A stretch of DNA of 64,000 nucleotides from Pseudomonas proteolytica (GTDB lineage: Bacteria > Pseudomonadota > Gammaproteobacteria > Pseudomonadales > Pseudomonadaceae), in contig NZ_VFEV01000027.1 in the NCBI RefSeq assembly GCF_007858275.1, forward strand, positions 1 to 64,000, read 5' to 3'. Under the pieces are notes generated by a model that saw only the letters and a list, made by a program, of their open reading frames with translations, searched no databases and was not told the DNA's origin. Within the stretch, counting starts at the first letter, position 1. Each line of letters begins with the position of its first letter. This document shows positions 16,310-25,719 of this stretch, one piece after another. Position numbers and translations under genes: made by a program.

Positions 16310-16397
16310 GACGGGCCTCCTGATAAAAGGCCACGCTGATTGAGGCCTTGAATTCAGTTAAGCATCGTCACTGCGCTTAAAAAAGTGGCATATGCGC

Positions 16398-18764
16398 CTA
16401 ACTGCCGGCGCTTTCGCCCTCTAGCGGGCACAGCAGGCGCCGCTGTAATACGGCCTGCAACAGCTCAAAACGTACTGGTTTGAGCAACTGCTCGGAAAGG
16501 CCAATGCCATGACAATGCTGACGTGCGCCGCCCAGGGAGTCACTCAGGCCGATCACCGGCAGTTCAGCGCAGCCGGGCAAGGCCCGGATCTGGCAGCACA
16601 GGGAGAAGCCATCCTCGGGCACATCCAGCAACACCGCATCAAACGCCCCATCCTGCAGCATGGCCAGGGCCACGGGGCCGCTGTCCGCCACTTTTACCCG
16701 GTAACCGAGCTTGAGCAACATGCCGCGCAAGACCAATTGCGTGACGCTGTTGTCGTCCACCAGCAGTACTGTGCAATCCTGGGGTGCGCGGTGCAGATCC
16801 ACGGCCCGGGCCGGCTCCGGTGGCACCGCAATGACGGCCACCTCCAACTGGAAACGGCTGCCTTTGCGCGGCTCGGAATGATGGGTCAGGCGCCCGCCGA
16901 GCAATTCGATCAACTGCCGGCAGATCGCCAGGCCAATGCCCAGGCCGCCATATTCACGAGTGGTCGAGCCATCCACTTGGAAGAAGCGCTGATACAGGGT
17001 CGCTTCATCCAGGTGCGCAAAACCGATTCCGGAGTCGGTGACGATAAAGGTCAGATCCAGATGACCATCAGGCCGGGGCACACCCACTACCCGCAGGCGC
17101 ACGGCGCCTTCATGGGTGAACTTGAACGCGTTATCCAGCAGGCATTCCAGGCACTGCATCAGCTTGCCTGCGTCGCCCTCCAGGCGATCGGGCAACTGCC
17201 CCGCCACATCGATGGAGAACTCCAGGCCCTTACCTTGGGCATTACCCTGGAATTGCTGGCGCAAGGTATCGAGCACCCCACGCAGGCTGAACACTTGCGC
17301 CTGCGCGCTGAGGCGGCCGGCTTGCAATTCGGTGAGGGTGAGGATGCCATTGACCATGCGCATCATGTCCCGTGCCGAGCCGGCGGCGGTGTGCTGGTAT
17401 TGCGCCAGGTCCCCGGCCAGGGGCACGGTCTGCATCAACTCCAATGAACCGATCACCCCATTCATCGGCGTGCGCAGTTCATGGGTCAGGGTCGCGAGGA
17501 ATTCGTCTTTCAACTGGTTGCTGTGGGCCAGTTGCTGGTTGAGCACTTCCAGTTTCTGGCTGGCATCAAACAGGATTTGCGCCTGCTGTTCGCGCATCGC
17601 GTTGATCCGGTCAGCCAGGGCCAGGGACAACAGGGCGACTTCGATGGCCGAGCCGATCTGGCTCGCATACATGGTGAGAAACACATTGGGCAGGTAGCCC
17701 AGCACCATCATCGTGTTCACCACCCCGCCGATCAGGAACGCCGACCAGGCGATGATGAAATACCGCGCCACGCGCTGGCCGCAGCACCAGGCCTTGATCC
17801 CGGCGACAAAGATGGTCACGGTGAAAACCAGGGCCAGCGCGGTCGCCAGGCGCAGGGCCAGGGCGTAGCTGGTCATGAGCGACAACAACATCACCACCGC
17901 CCCCGTGCCCACCAGCACCAGCAGCAACCGGTCCAGCCAACGACTATAGAGGGCGGTGTGCAAGAAGCTGCGGGCAAACAGGCTGCCGAACAACGCTGAC
18001 GCGCCGATCAGGAACGGCGTCGCCGCATTCGCCCACCAGGGGTTGTCAGGCCAGAAATACTCGACCGCCGCGCCATTCACCGAGAGCTGGTACATGCCGA
18101 ACGAGGCGATATAGAGGATGTAATAGAGGTAACTGGTGTCGCGCACGCTGAGGTAAATGAACAGGTTGTACACCAGCATGCCCAGCAGCACGCCATAGAT
18201 CAGGCCCAGCACATAGAGGCGCAGCGGCTGGTCTTCCAGGTACGCAGTGCTCGACCACAGCGTCAATGGCGCCTGGATCGAACCTTCGCTTTGCAGGCGC
18301 AGATAGAGTGTTTTCTGTTCACCCGCCTTGAAGTCGACAGTGAACAGGTAGTTGTTCTGGCGAATCTCACGGCTGGCAAAGGGCAATGCATCCCCGGTGC
18401 GCCCGGCCAGGCGATAGCCACCGGCATCGTCAGGGACGTACAGCTCCAGATGATCAAGGGGCGGATAGGCCAGCTCCAGTAGCCAGGTGCGCTGGGCCTG
18501 GGGATCCTTGGGCAGGTAATGCAGGTCGACCTTGAGCCAGAACGCCGAGCGTGAATAGCCGGCATTGAGGGTGTCTTTATCATGGCGGGTGTAACGAGTG
18601 GCCATTAGCGCAGAACGGGCATCGGCAATGGTGACGCTACCACTTGGGTCTTCGAGTACTTGCATGACCCGGCCCAAGGGAAGGCTTCGGGTGGCCTCGT
18701 TGAACTCGACGGCGCCGGCCAGCAGCGGCAGCCCACACAAGAGAAACATCAGCAAATAGCGCAT
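16398..18764 (-). CDS. ladS: LadS-type hybrid sensor histidine kinase
   Basis: 788 residues, near the roughly 795 of P. aeruginosa LadS, which sits next to thiD in that species as here. Order: signal peptide (to about 18), periplasmic 7TMR-DISMED2 domain (about 25-175), seven membrane helices (about 183-390), a coiled linker, HisKA with H428 in ATLTHELRTPMNG, HATPase_c with DNAFKFT, DSGIGF and GGLGIGLAI (545-640), and a receiver domain (about 663-785) with D714 in VLLDVPE. LadS acts with GacS on the Gac/Rsm switch between biofilm and acute behaviour, and in P. aeruginosa it responds to calcium; those roles are transferred by homology and synteny. It is divergent from thiD with 286 bases between. 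Confidence 0.88.
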   Translation of the reverse strand: MRYLLMFLLCGLPLLAGAVEFNEATRSLPLGRVMQVLEDPSGSVTIADARSALMATRYTRHDKDTLNAGYSRSAFWLKVDLHYLPKDPQAQRTWLLELAYPPLDHLELYVPDDAGGYRLAGRTGDALPFASREIRQNNYLFTVDFKAGEQKTLYLRLQSEGSIQAPLTLWSSTAYLEDQPLRLYVLGLIYGVLLGMLVYNLFIYLSVRDTSYLYYILYIASFGMYQLSVNGAAVEYFWPDNPWWANAATPFLIGASALFGSLFARSFLHTALYSRWLDRLLLVLVGTGAVVMLLSLMTSYALALRLATALALVFTVTIFVAGIKAWCCGQRVARYFIIAWSAFLIGGVVNTMMVLGYLPNVFLTMYASQIGSAIEVALLSLALADRINAMREQQAQILFDASQKLEVLNQQLAHSNQLKDEFLATLTHELRTPMNGVIGSLELMQTVPLAGDLAQYQHTAAGSARDMMRMVNGILTLTELQAGRLSAQAQVFSLRGVLDTLRQQFQGNAQGKGLEFSIDVAGQLPDRLEGDAGKLMQCLECLLDNAFKFTHEGAVRLRVVGVPRPDGHLDLTFIVTDSGIGFAHLDEATLYQRFFQVDGSTTREYGGLGIGLAICRQLIELLGGRLTHHSEPRKGSRFQLEVAVIAVPPEPARAVDLHRAPQDCTVLLVDDNSVTQLVLRGMLLKLGYRVKVADSGPVALAMLQDGAFDAVLLDVPEDGFSLCCQIRALPGCAELPVIGLSDSLGGARQHCHGIGLSEQLLKPVRFELLQAVLQRRLLCPLEGESAGS

Positions 18765-19050
18765 AGAGCCCCAGCGTGGCCTGTCCGGTTATGTCAAAAG
18801 CCCCCCATTCCTTTTGAGAAGACGTACACCGGCGATACATTAAGTTGTTTGGATCCACTTTAGCATAGCCGGTAAAGGCCAAAAGACACCATTGAAATAA
18901 TTTTCCGGATGGCTCTAGGACGGGACTTTCAGAGCATAAATTGCTGAAAATGAATGATAGCCCGTAGCCATCTTTCCAAGTATTTCCCCATGAAATACAG
19001 GCGCCGCCCGACAGCCACGCAAAAAGCGTTTGGTGGTAAGCTCGCGCACC
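18765..19050. other. Divergent promoter region between ladS and thiD
   Basis: 286 bases, with A+T-rich blocks around 18880-18960. I looked for a TPP riboswitch ahead of thiD and found no THI-box (no CTGAGA near a GGGGTGC element). No other site could be supported. Confidence 0.5.
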
Positions 19051-19848
19051 ATGAATATCTACAGCTCTCGTCCCGTTGTCCTCTGTCTCTCCGGCCATGA
19101 TCCCAGTGGTGGCGCCGGCTTGCAGGCAGATATCGAAGCCTTGCTCGCCCAAGGCTGTCACGCGGCCCCGGCCGTGACCGCGCTGACCGTGCAGAACACC
19201 GTGAATGTCAGTGACTTCCGCGTGCTCGATCGTGAGTGGGTATTGGCCCAGGCCAACGCCGTGCTTGGCGACTCCGAAGTCGCGGCGGTCAAGCTGGGCA
19301 TGCTCGGTTCTACGGTGATGGTTGATACCGTGGTCGAACTGCTACAGCAGCACCCGCACCTGCCGGTGGTCTGCGATCCGGTGCTGCGCGCCGGTGGCGG
19401 CGGCAGCCTGGGCAAGGATGAAGTCGGCTATGCGATGCGCGAGCGGCTGTTGCCGTTATCGCTGATTGCCACGCCCAACCTGCCTGAAGCACGCATCCTC
19501 GCCGAACTGCCCGATGGCACGGCAGACGAATGCGCCGAGAAACTACTGCCGTTCATCAAGCACTTGTTGATCACCGGCGGCCACGGCGACGAGCATGAGG
19601 TGCACAATCGCCTGTACAGCCGCGACGGCACGCGCCGCACTTTCACCTGCCAGCGCCTGCCCGGCAGCTATCACGGCTCCGGCTGCACCCTGGCCAGCGC
19701 CCTCGCCGGCCGCCTGGCCCAGGGCGAAGGCCTGGCCAGCGCCGTGGAGTCGGCACTCAATTACACCTGGCGCACCCTGCGGGACGCCGAACAACTGGGC
19801 CAGGGGCAGTTTGTGCCGCGTCGCCTGCCACTGGATTTCTGTTCGTAA
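19051..19848 (+). CDS. thiD: Hydroxymethylpyrimidine/phosphomethylpyrimidine kinase
   Basis: 265 residues from ATG 19051. It phosphorylates HMP and HMP-P to HMP-PP in thiamine synthesis. Ribokinase-fold features include SGHDPSGGAGLQADIEA near the start, the pyrimidine-binding and GMLGS segment, CDPVLRAGGGGSL, and the C-terminal anion-hole motif GSYHGSGCTLASALAG with the catalytic base Cys-Thr region. thiE follows after 18 bases and hemL after that, so the three probably form an operon joining thiamine and tetrapyrrole synthesis. Confidence 0.93.
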   Translation: MNIYSSRPVVLCLSGHDPSGGAGLQADIEALLAQGCHAAPAVTALTVQNTVNVSDFRVLDREWVLAQANAVLGDSEVAAVKLGMLGSTVMVDTVVELLQQHPHLPVVCDPVLRAGGGGSLGKDEVGYAMRERLLPLSLIATPNLPEARILAELPDGTADECAEKLLPFIKHLLITGGHGDEHEVHNRLYSRDGTRRTFTCQRLPGSYHGSGCTLASALAGRLAQGEGLASAVESALNYTWRTLRDAEQLGQGQFVPRRLPLDFCS

Positions 19849-19866
19849 TATCAAGGGGCCTGCTCG

Positions 19867-20490
19867 ATGAAACTATGTGGCCTGTATGCCATTACCGACA
19901 GCCAACTATTGGCCGGTAAGTTCCTGTCCTACGTCGAGGCTGCGCTGGAAGGCGGCGTGACCTTGCTGCAGTACCGCGATAAAAGCAGCGACGAGGCCCG
20001 CCGCCTGCGCGAAGCCGAGGCCCTGCGTGAACTGTGCTCGCGCTACAAGACCCAGTTGATCATCAATGACGATGCCGAGCTGGCCGCGCGCCTGGGCGTC
20101 GGCGTCCACCTCGGCCAGACCGACGGCCCGTTGACCCCGGCCCGGGCGTTGCTGGGGCGCAATGCAATCATCGGCTCCACCTGTCATAGCCAGATCGAAC
20201 TGGCTGAACAGGCCGCGCGCGAAGGCGCCAGCTATGTCGCCTTTGGCCGCTTCTTCAATTCCAGCACCAAACCCGGCGCCCCGGCAGCCACCCTCGAAAT
20301 GCTGGCCCAGGCCCGCGCCCGCTTGCAGGTGCCGATCTGCGTGATCGGCGGCATCTCCCTGGAGAATGCTGCGCCTCTGGTGGAGCACGGCGCCGACCTG
20401 CTGGCCGTGGTCCACGGCCTGTTCGGTGCCGACAGCCCCCAGGAAGTGACGCGCCGCGCCCGCGCCTTCAACGAACTCCTTAAATCCTGA
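19867..20490 (+). CDS. thiE: Thiamine-phosphate synthase
   Basis: 207 residues. It joins HMP-PP and thiazole phosphate to give thiamine phosphate. TIM-barrel family motifs are LLQYRDKSSDEARR (phosphate and HMP binding), LIINDDAELAARLGVGVHLGQTD, GSTCHSQ, YVAFGRFFNSSTKP and VCVIGGI-like strand ICVIGGISLENA. Sits between thiD (18 bases) and hemL (17 bases), so translation and regulation are probably shared. Confidence 0.95.
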   Translation: MKLCGLYAITDSQLLAGKFLSYVEAALEGGVTLLQYRDKSSDEARRLREAEALRELCSRYKTQLIINDDAELAARLGVGVHLGQTDGPLTPARALLGRNAIIGSTCHSQIELAEQAAREGASYVAFGRFFNSSTKPGAPAATLEMLAQARARLQVPICVIGGISLENAAPLVEHGADLLAVVHGLFGADSPQEVTRRARAFNELLKS

Positions 20491-20507
20491 ATTCAGAGAG
20501 CCTGCCC

Positions 20508-21791
20508 ATGTCTCGTTCCGAAACCCTGTTTGCCAATGCCCAGAAACACATCCCCGGCGGTGTGAACTCCCCCGTGCGTGCGTTCAAGAGCGTTGGCGGC
20601 ACCCCGCTGTTCTTCAAGCACGCCGAAGGCGCCTACGTCACCGACGAAGATGACAAGCGCTATGTGGACTACGTGGGTTCCTGGGGCCCGATGATTCTCG
20701 GCCACAGCCACCCCGACGTGCTGGACGCGGTGCGCAAGCAACTGGAGCACGGCCTGTCCTATGGCGCGCCAACCGCCATGGAAACCGAGATGGCGGACCT
20801 GGTGTGCTCGATCGTGCCGTCGATGGAGATGGTGCGCATGGTCAGCTCCGGCACCGAGGCGACCATGAGCGCAATCCGCCTGGCCCGTGGTTTCACCGGC
20901 CGCGACAGCATCATCAAGTTCGAAGGCTGCTACCACGGGCACTCCGACAGCCTGTTGGTAAAAGCCGGCTCCGGCCTGCTGACCCAGGGCGTACCGAGTT
21001 CGGCCGGCGTGCCGGCAGCGTTTGCCAAGCACACCCTGACCCTGCCGTTCAACGACATCGCTGCTGTCGAAAAAATGCTCAGCGAAGTCGGCCAGGACGT
21101 AGCGTGCATCATCGTCGAGCCGGTCGCCGGCAACATGAACTGCGTGCCACCGGCGCCGGGGTTCCTCGAAGGCCTGCGCGAGCAGTGCGACAAGCATGGC
21201 GTGGTGTTGATTTTCGATGAAGTGATGACCGGTTTCCGTGTTGCCCTCGGCGGTGCCCAGGCTTACTACGGTGTCACACCGGACCTGAGCACCTTCGGCA
21301 AGATCATCGGCGGCGGCATGCCTGTAGGCTGCTTCGGCGGCAAGCGCGAAATCATGCAGCACATCGCGCCACTGGGCCCGGTCTACCAGGCCGGCACCCT
21401 GTCCGGTAACCCGCTGGCCATGGCCGCCGGCCTGACTACCCTGCGCCTGATCAGCCGCCCGGGCTTCCACGCCGAGCTGACCGACTACACCACGCGCCTG
21501 CTGGACGGCCTGCAACAACGCGCCGATGCGGCGGGCATCCCGTTCGTCACGACCCAGGCCGGCGGTATGTTCGGCCTGTATTTCAGTGGCGCCGACGACA
21601 TCGTGACCTTTGACGATGTGATGGGCAGCGATGCCAACCTGTTCAAGCGCTTCTTCCACCTTATGCTCGAAGGCGGTGTGTACCTGGCACCGAGTGCCTT
21701 TGAGGCCGGTTTCACCTCCATCGCCCATGGCGACGCCGAGCTGAAGCTGACTCTGGACGCCGCCGAACGTGCCTTTGCCGCACTGAAGTAA
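20508..21791 (+). CDS. hemL: Glutamate-1-semialdehyde 2,1-aminomutase
   Basis: 427 residues, full length. It makes 5-aminolevulinate in the C5 heme pathway and uses PLP. K265 in STFGKIIGGGMPVG is the Schiff-base lysine. Other signatures are NSPVRAF at the N-terminus, SSGTEATMSAIRLAR, GCYHGHSD and DEVMTGFR. The purine-rich AGAGAGCCTGCCC lies ahead of the start. Last gene of thiD-thiE-hemL, followed by an intrinsic terminator. Confidence 0.96.
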   Translation: MSRSETLFANAQKHIPGGVNSPVRAFKSVGGTPLFFKHAEGAYVTDEDDKRYVDYVGSWGPMILGHSHPDVLDAVRKQLEHGLSYGAPTAMETEMADLVCSIVPSMEMVRMVSSGTEATMSAIRLARGFTGRDSIIKFEGCYHGHSDSLLVKAGSGLLTQGVPSSAGVPAAFAKHTLTLPFNDIAAVEKMLSEVGQDVACIIVEPVAGNMNCVPPAPGFLEGLREQCDKHGVVLIFDEVMTGFRVALGGAQAYYGVTPDLSTFGKIIGGGMPVGCFGGKREIMQHIAPLGPVYQAGTLSGNPLAMAAGLTTLRLISRPGFHAELTDYTTRLLDGLQQRADAAGIPFVTTQAGGMFGLYFSGADDIVTFDDVMGSDANLFKRFFHLMLEGGVYLAPSAFEAGFTSIAHGDAELKLTLDAAERAFAALK

Positions 21792-21803
21792 GCCAGCCAC
21801 AAC

Positions 21804-21833
21804 CTGACGTCGCCCGTGGCGGCGTCAGATTTG
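21804..21833 (+). terminator. Terminator after hemL
   Basis: CTGACGTCGCC (21804-21814) pairs with GGCGGCGTCAG (21818-21828), 11 bp including one G-U pair, around a CGT loop, followed by ATTTG. The T run is short, so efficiency is uncertain. Confidence 0.6.
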
Positions 21834-22016
21834 CTACCTTGCTTACAGAAATTTCCTTCTTTTTTCGAGAAATCACCTGCAATCCGGCAGATAACTTGCC
21901 CACGCAGCAGAAAAACGAGTAAAGACTTTGTAAGCAGAGGTCTGCTTATTTCATAATGCGCGCTTATTGGATCCCCACGTGGCTCCACGCGCCCCGTCAG
22001 AGGTAAGTCGATTCCC
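21834..22016. other. Short A+T-rich gap before the Sel1-repeat gene
   Basis: About 180 bases with A+T-rich blocks (TTTCCTTCTTTTTTCG and a TTATTTCATAATGCG segment near 21945-21960 that may contain a -10 box). Probably the promoter region of the next gene; no box pair is convincing enough to call. Confidence 0.4.
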
Positions 22017-22571
22017 ATGAAACGCACCGGCCGCACCCTGGTTCTGGGCTGCCTGTTGCTCCTTCAACCGCTGCTTGCACTTGCACAAGCGGGCGGCAAC
22101 TCGTTGTTGATCCCAGCGATGGGTCGCTGCACCCTCAATACTCAGCCAGAAAGCCAGGCCGAGGCGCTGAGCGCCTGCCAGACGCTGGCCGACGGTGGGG
22201 ATGCGCAGGCGCAATACGAGTTGGGCGAATTCTTCTATGACGACAAAAACCCTGCCCGCGACCTGAACAAGGCCTTGAGCTTCTTCGAGAAAGCCTCGTT
22301 GCAGGGCCATGCCCAGGCGCAATTCAAGCTGGGCAGCATGTTCTTCCATGGCGAAGGCGTGCCGGCCAATAACGTGCAGGCGTACATCGTGCTGAAAATG
22401 GCCGCGGTCAACGGCGCCGAAGACGCGCTGGACACTGCCGACGAAGTCGCCGAACACATGCAGCGCGATGAACTGGAAGTAGCAACCCAGGTGCTGGGCC
22501 AGATTTTCCGCAACTACCTGCAGGAATTGCAGAGTGCGGATGGGCGTTCGCCTTTCTCGCCACTGCCCTGA
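22017..22571 (+). CDS. Exported Sel1/TPR-repeat protein
   Basis: 184 residues. A signal peptide covers about 1-24 (hydrophobic LVLGCLLLLQPLLALAQA with an Ala-X-Ala cut). Two Sel1-like repeats follow, recognisable by DAQAQYELGEFFYDD and HAQAQFKLGSMFFHGEGV, then an incomplete third (NNVQAYIVLKMAAVNGAED). Such repeats mediate protein contacts in the periplasm. The gene stands between hemL and miaB as the corresponding unnamed gene does in P. aeruginosa. Function unknown. Confidence 0.85.
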   Translation: MKRTGRTLVLGCLLLLQPLLALAQAGGNSLLIPAMGRCTLNTQPESQAEALSACQTLADGGDAQAQYELGEFFYDDKNPARDLNKALSFFEKASLQGHAQAQFKLGSMFFHGEGVPANNVQAYIVLKMAAVNGAEDALDTADEVAEHMQRDELEVATQVLGQIFRNYLQELQSADGRSPFSPLP

Positions 22572-22594
22572 CATTATCTAAACCCTTCTGACGC

Positions 22595-22668
22595 CATCGC
22601 AGGCAAGCCAGCTCCCACATTTGAATGTGTTCACAAATCAAAATGTGGGAGCTGGCTTGCCTGCGATG
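22595..22668. repeat. REP pair with 28-bp perfect arms
   Basis: Arms 22595-22622 and 22641-22668 are exact complements (CATCGCAGGCAAGCCAGCTC onward to CCCACATTT) with an 18-base spacer. It sits between convergent genes and could also stop transcription. Confidence 0.9.
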
Positions 22669-22689
22669 GGCGCGATGCGGTCTAGAAGA

Positions 22690-23016
22690 CTACTTCTCAG
22701 GCATCGGCATCGGAAACGGCATGACATTGCTCATGCCCCGGGCCTCGCTGATTTTTGGCGTGCCCAGGCGCTCGACTTCATCGATGCGCACGATCGAATG
22801 CATCGGCACAAAACTGCGCACCACGCCTTCGAACTGGGCCTTGAGCTTTTCCTCGCCCGGATCGACGACCAGTTGCGTGCGCTCGCCAAAGACGAACTCT
22901 TCCACTTCCAGGAAGCCCCACAGATCACTTTGATAGATCTGCTTGGCGTACATTTCGAACACCTGGCCCTGGTTAAGGAAAATCACCTTGTAGATTGGAG
23001 CTTCACGTTTGGTCAT
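22690..23016 (-). CDS. DUF1820 family protein
   Basis: 108 residues from the ATG at 23016 (M-T-K-R-E-A-P), where family members begin; the frame runs upstream without homology. The core shows YKVIFLNQGQVFEMYAK, a small beta-rich domain, and a C-terminal Met/Pro-rich tail. It is cytoplasmic with no known function and lies back to back with miaB, as in other pseudomonads. Confidence 0.85.
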   Translation of the reverse strand: MTKREAPIYKVIFLNQGQVFEMYAKQIYQSDLWGFLEVEEFVFGERTQLVVDPGEEKLKAQFEGVVRSFVPMHSIVRIDEVERLGTPKISEARGMSNVMPFPMPMPEK

Positions 23017-23148
23017 GGGGGGTGGGCAGCACATCGGCGGATATAAATGAGGGCGCGAACTATAGCATGGCACCCGATGCACAGTGCTAGGAACCAATGG
23101 GCATGCCCCCTATAATGCGCGGTTCTTTACCACCAGTTGACGATTCCC

Positions 23149-24477
23149 ATGGCCAAGAAGCTTTACATCGAAACCCACGGTTGCCAGATGAACGAGTACG
23201 ACAGCTCGCGCATGGTCGATCTGCTGGGTGAACATCAGGCCCTGGAAGTCACGGCTCGCGCCGAAGATGCCGACGTGATCCTGCTCAATACCTGCTCGAT
23301 CCGCGAACGGGCCCAGGACCGGGTCTACTCGCAGCTGGGCCGCTGGCGCGAACTGAAACTGGCCAACCCGGAGATGGTGATCGCCGTCGGCGGTTGCGTG
23401 GCCAGCCAGGAAGGCGCCGCCATTCGCGACCGCGCGCCCTATGTCGACGTGGTCTTCGGCCCGCAGACCCTGCACCGCCTGCCAGAAATGATCGACGCCG
23501 CGCGCATTACCAAGCTGCCGCAGGTGGACGTCTCGTTCCCGGAAATCGAAAAATTCGACCACTTGCCCGAACCACGCATCGACGGCCCGAGTGCTTATGT
23601 GTCGGTGATGGAAGGTTGCAGCAAGTACTGCACCTTCTGCGTGGTGCCTTATACCCGTGGTGAAGAGGTCAGCCGCCCGTTCGACGACGTGCTGGCGGAA
23701 ATCATCCACCTGGCCGAAAACGGCGTGCGCGAAGTGACCCTGCTGGGGCAGAACGTCAACGGCTACCGGGGCCAGACCCATGACGGGCGCCTGGCGGACC
23801 TGGCCGAGCTGATTCGCGTGGTCGCGGCGGTGGACGGTATCGAGCGCATCCGCTACACCACCTCGCACCCGCTGGAATTCTCCGACAGCCTGATCCAGGC
23901 ACACGCCGAAGTGCCAGAGTTGGTCAAACACCTGCACTTGCCGGTGCAATCGGGCTCGGACCGCATCCTGTCGGCGATGAAGCGCAACCACACGACCCTG
24001 GAATACAAGTCCAAACTACGCAAACTGCGCGCCGCCGTGCCGGGCATCTGCATCAGTTCGGACTTTATCGTTGGCTTCCCCGGCGAGACCGAGAAAGATT
24101 TCCAGCAGACCATGAAGCTGATTGAAGACGTCGGTTTCGACTTCTCCTACTCCTTCGTCTACAGCCAGCGCCCCGGCACCCCGGCTGCCGACTTGGCGGA
24201 CGAGACCCCGGAAGCGCTGAAAAAGGAGCGCCTGAACGCCCTGCAACATCGCCTTAACCAACAGGGTTTCGAGATCAGCCGACAAATGGTCGGTTCGACC
24301 CAGCGCATTCTGGTTACCGATTACTCGAAGAAAGACCCGGGCGAATTGCAGGGGCGTACCGAGAATAATCGGATCGTGAACTTCCGCTGCGACAACCCGA
24401 CGCTGATTGGCCAGTTCGCCGACGTGCACATCGACGCGGCGCAACCGCACTCGCTGCGCGGCTCGTTGATCAACTGA
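23149..24477 (+). CDS. miaB: tRNA-2-methylthio-N6-dimethylallyladenosine synthase
   Basis: 442 residues from ATG 23149 (M-A-K-K-L-Y-I-E-T). A radical-SAM methylthiotransferase that adds the 2-methylthio group to i6A37 of tRNA. The N-terminal UPF0004 domain binds one 4Fe-4S cluster through Cys in THGCQMN, NTCSIRE and GGCVAS. The radical-SAM motif is EGCSKYCTFCVVPYTRG. The C-terminal TRAM domain covers about 375-440. An in-frame TTG 12 bases upstream is a less likely start. A REP pair follows. Confidence 0.95.
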   Translation: MAKKLYIETHGCQMNEYDSSRMVDLLGEHQALEVTARAEDADVILLNTCSIRERAQDRVYSQLGRWRELKLANPEMVIAVGGCVASQEGAAIRDRAPYVDVVFGPQTLHRLPEMIDAARITKLPQVDVSFPEIEKFDHLPEPRIDGPSAYVSVMEGCSKYCTFCVVPYTRGEEVSRPFDDVLAEIIHLAENGVREVTLLGQNVNGYRGQTHDGRLADLAELIRVVAAVDGIERIRYTTSHPLEFSDSLIQAHAEVPELVKHLHLPVQSGSDRILSAMKRNHTTLEYKSKLRKLRAAVPGICISSDFIVGFPGETEKDFQQTMKLIEDVGFDFSYSFVYSQRPGTPAADLADETPEALKKERLNALQHRLNQQGFEISRQMVGSTQRILVTDYSKKDPGELQGRTENNRIVNFRCDNPTLIGQFADVHIDAAQPHSLRGSLIN

Positions 24478-24509
24478 CGGAGCAGATCCGAAGGCAAATG
24501 CAGATCAAA

Positions 24510-24599
24510 TGTGGGAGCTGGCTTGCCTGCGATAGCGATGTAACAGGCAGTATCTCTTTCGAACGGGGCGGCCCTATCGCAGGCAAGCCAGCTCCCACA
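24510..24599. repeat. REP pair with 26-bp perfect arms
   Basis: Arms 24510-24535 (TGTGGGAGCTGGCTTGCCTG onward to CGATAG) and 24574-24599 are exact complements around a 38-base spacer. Same sequence class as the pairs near 11.95 kb and 22.6 kb. Confidence 0.9.
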
Positions 24600-24714
24600 G
24601 TGGATCTTCGTTGTTCCTGAGAGCCAAGCCCGTCCATTTAAGTGCTTTCGCACACCGGCGGCTGGCGTTATCCTCTATTTCACCTAAACAGCCAAAGGGC
24701 GGCTAAAAGCAACC

Positions 24715-25719
24715 TTGAACGCACCCATAGCAGAACCCCATCGTTTCCTCCTCGAGCCGTTTGAGGCTCGTCGTTTCGCCAATCTGTGCGGACAGTTCGA
24801 CGAGCACCTGCGCCTGATCGAACAACGCCTGAGCATCGAGATCCGCAATCGCGGCAATCAGTTCGAGCTCATTGGTGAACCCCAGCACACTACGTCTGCA
24901 GAAAACCTGCTGCGTCGCCTCTACCGCGAAACCAAGGGTAGCGAGCTGTCGCCGGAGACGGTGCACCTGTACCTGCAGGAATCAGCCGTGGAAGACCTGG
25001 CCAACAACCCGGTGGCCGAAGCCAGCGTGGCGCTGCGTACCAAAAAAGGCATGATTCGCCCACGCGGCTTGAATCAGCAGCGCTACGTCAAGGAAATCCT
25101 CGGCAACGACATCAACTTCGGCATCGGCCCGGCCGGTACGGGCAAGACCTACCTGGCCGTGGCCTGTGCGGTGGATGCCCTGGAGCGCGAACAGGTGCGA
25201 CGCATCCTGTTGGTGCGCCCGGCAGTGGAAGCGGGCGAGAAGCTGGGCTTTCTACCCGGCGACCTGGCCCAGAAGATCGACCCGTACCTGCGCCCGCTGT
25301 ACGACGCACTGTATGAAATGCTCGGCTTCGAATACGTGGCCAAGCTGATCGAGCGCCAGGTGATCGAGATCGCCCCACTGGCCTATATGCGCGGCCGCAC
25401 CTTGAACAACAGCTTCATCATCCTCGACGAAAGCCAGAACACCACGGTCGAGCAGATGAAGATGTTCCTGACCCGTATCGGGTTCGGCTCAACGGCAGTG
25501 ATCACCGGTGATATCACCCAGGTCGACCTGCCCAAGGGCACCAAGTCGGGCCTGGGCCAGGTCATCGAAGTGCTCAAGGACGTACCGGGGATCAGCTTTA
25601 CCCATTTCATGCCCAAGGACGTGGTGCGTCACCCGCTGGTGCAGCGCATTGTCGAGGCCTACGAGCGCTTCGAACACCGCGACGATGGCCTGTCGAAGGA
25701 CAACCGTCGCGATGCTTGA
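24715..25719 (+). CDS. ybeZ: PhoH-like ATPase (YbeZ)
   Basis: 334 residues. The start is TTG at 24715 (M-N-A-P-I-A-E-P-H-R-F), which matches where Pseudomonas homologues begin; no ATG in frame is nearby. A PhoH-type P-loop ATPase domain covers about 120-320 with Walker A GIGPAGTGKTYLAVACA and Walker B FIILDESQNTT. YbeZ works with the endoribonuclease YbeY in RNA metabolism. The two genes overlap by 8 bases here, consistent with coupled synthesis, and corC and lnt continue the operon. Confidence 0.93.
   Translation: MNAPIAEPHRFLLEPFEARRFANLCGQFDEHLRLIEQRLSIEIRNRGNQFELIGEPQHTTSAENLLRRLYRETKGSELSPETVHLYLQESAVEDLANNPVAEASVALRTKKGMIRPRGLNQQRYVKEILGNDINFGIGPAGTGKTYLAVACAVDALEREQVRRILLVRPAVEAGEKLGFLPGDLAQKIDPYLRPLYDALYEMLGFEYVAKLIERQVIEIAPLAYMRGRTLNNSFIILDESQNTTVEQMKMFLTRIGFGSTAVITGDITQVDLPKGTKSGLGQVIEVLKDVPGISFTHFMPKDVVRHPLVQRIVEAYERFEHRDDGLSKDNRRDA

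Noticed and set aside
18765..19050. TPP riboswitch ahead of thiD
   Set aside because: The conserved THI-box elements are absent; nothing else points to a riboswitch.
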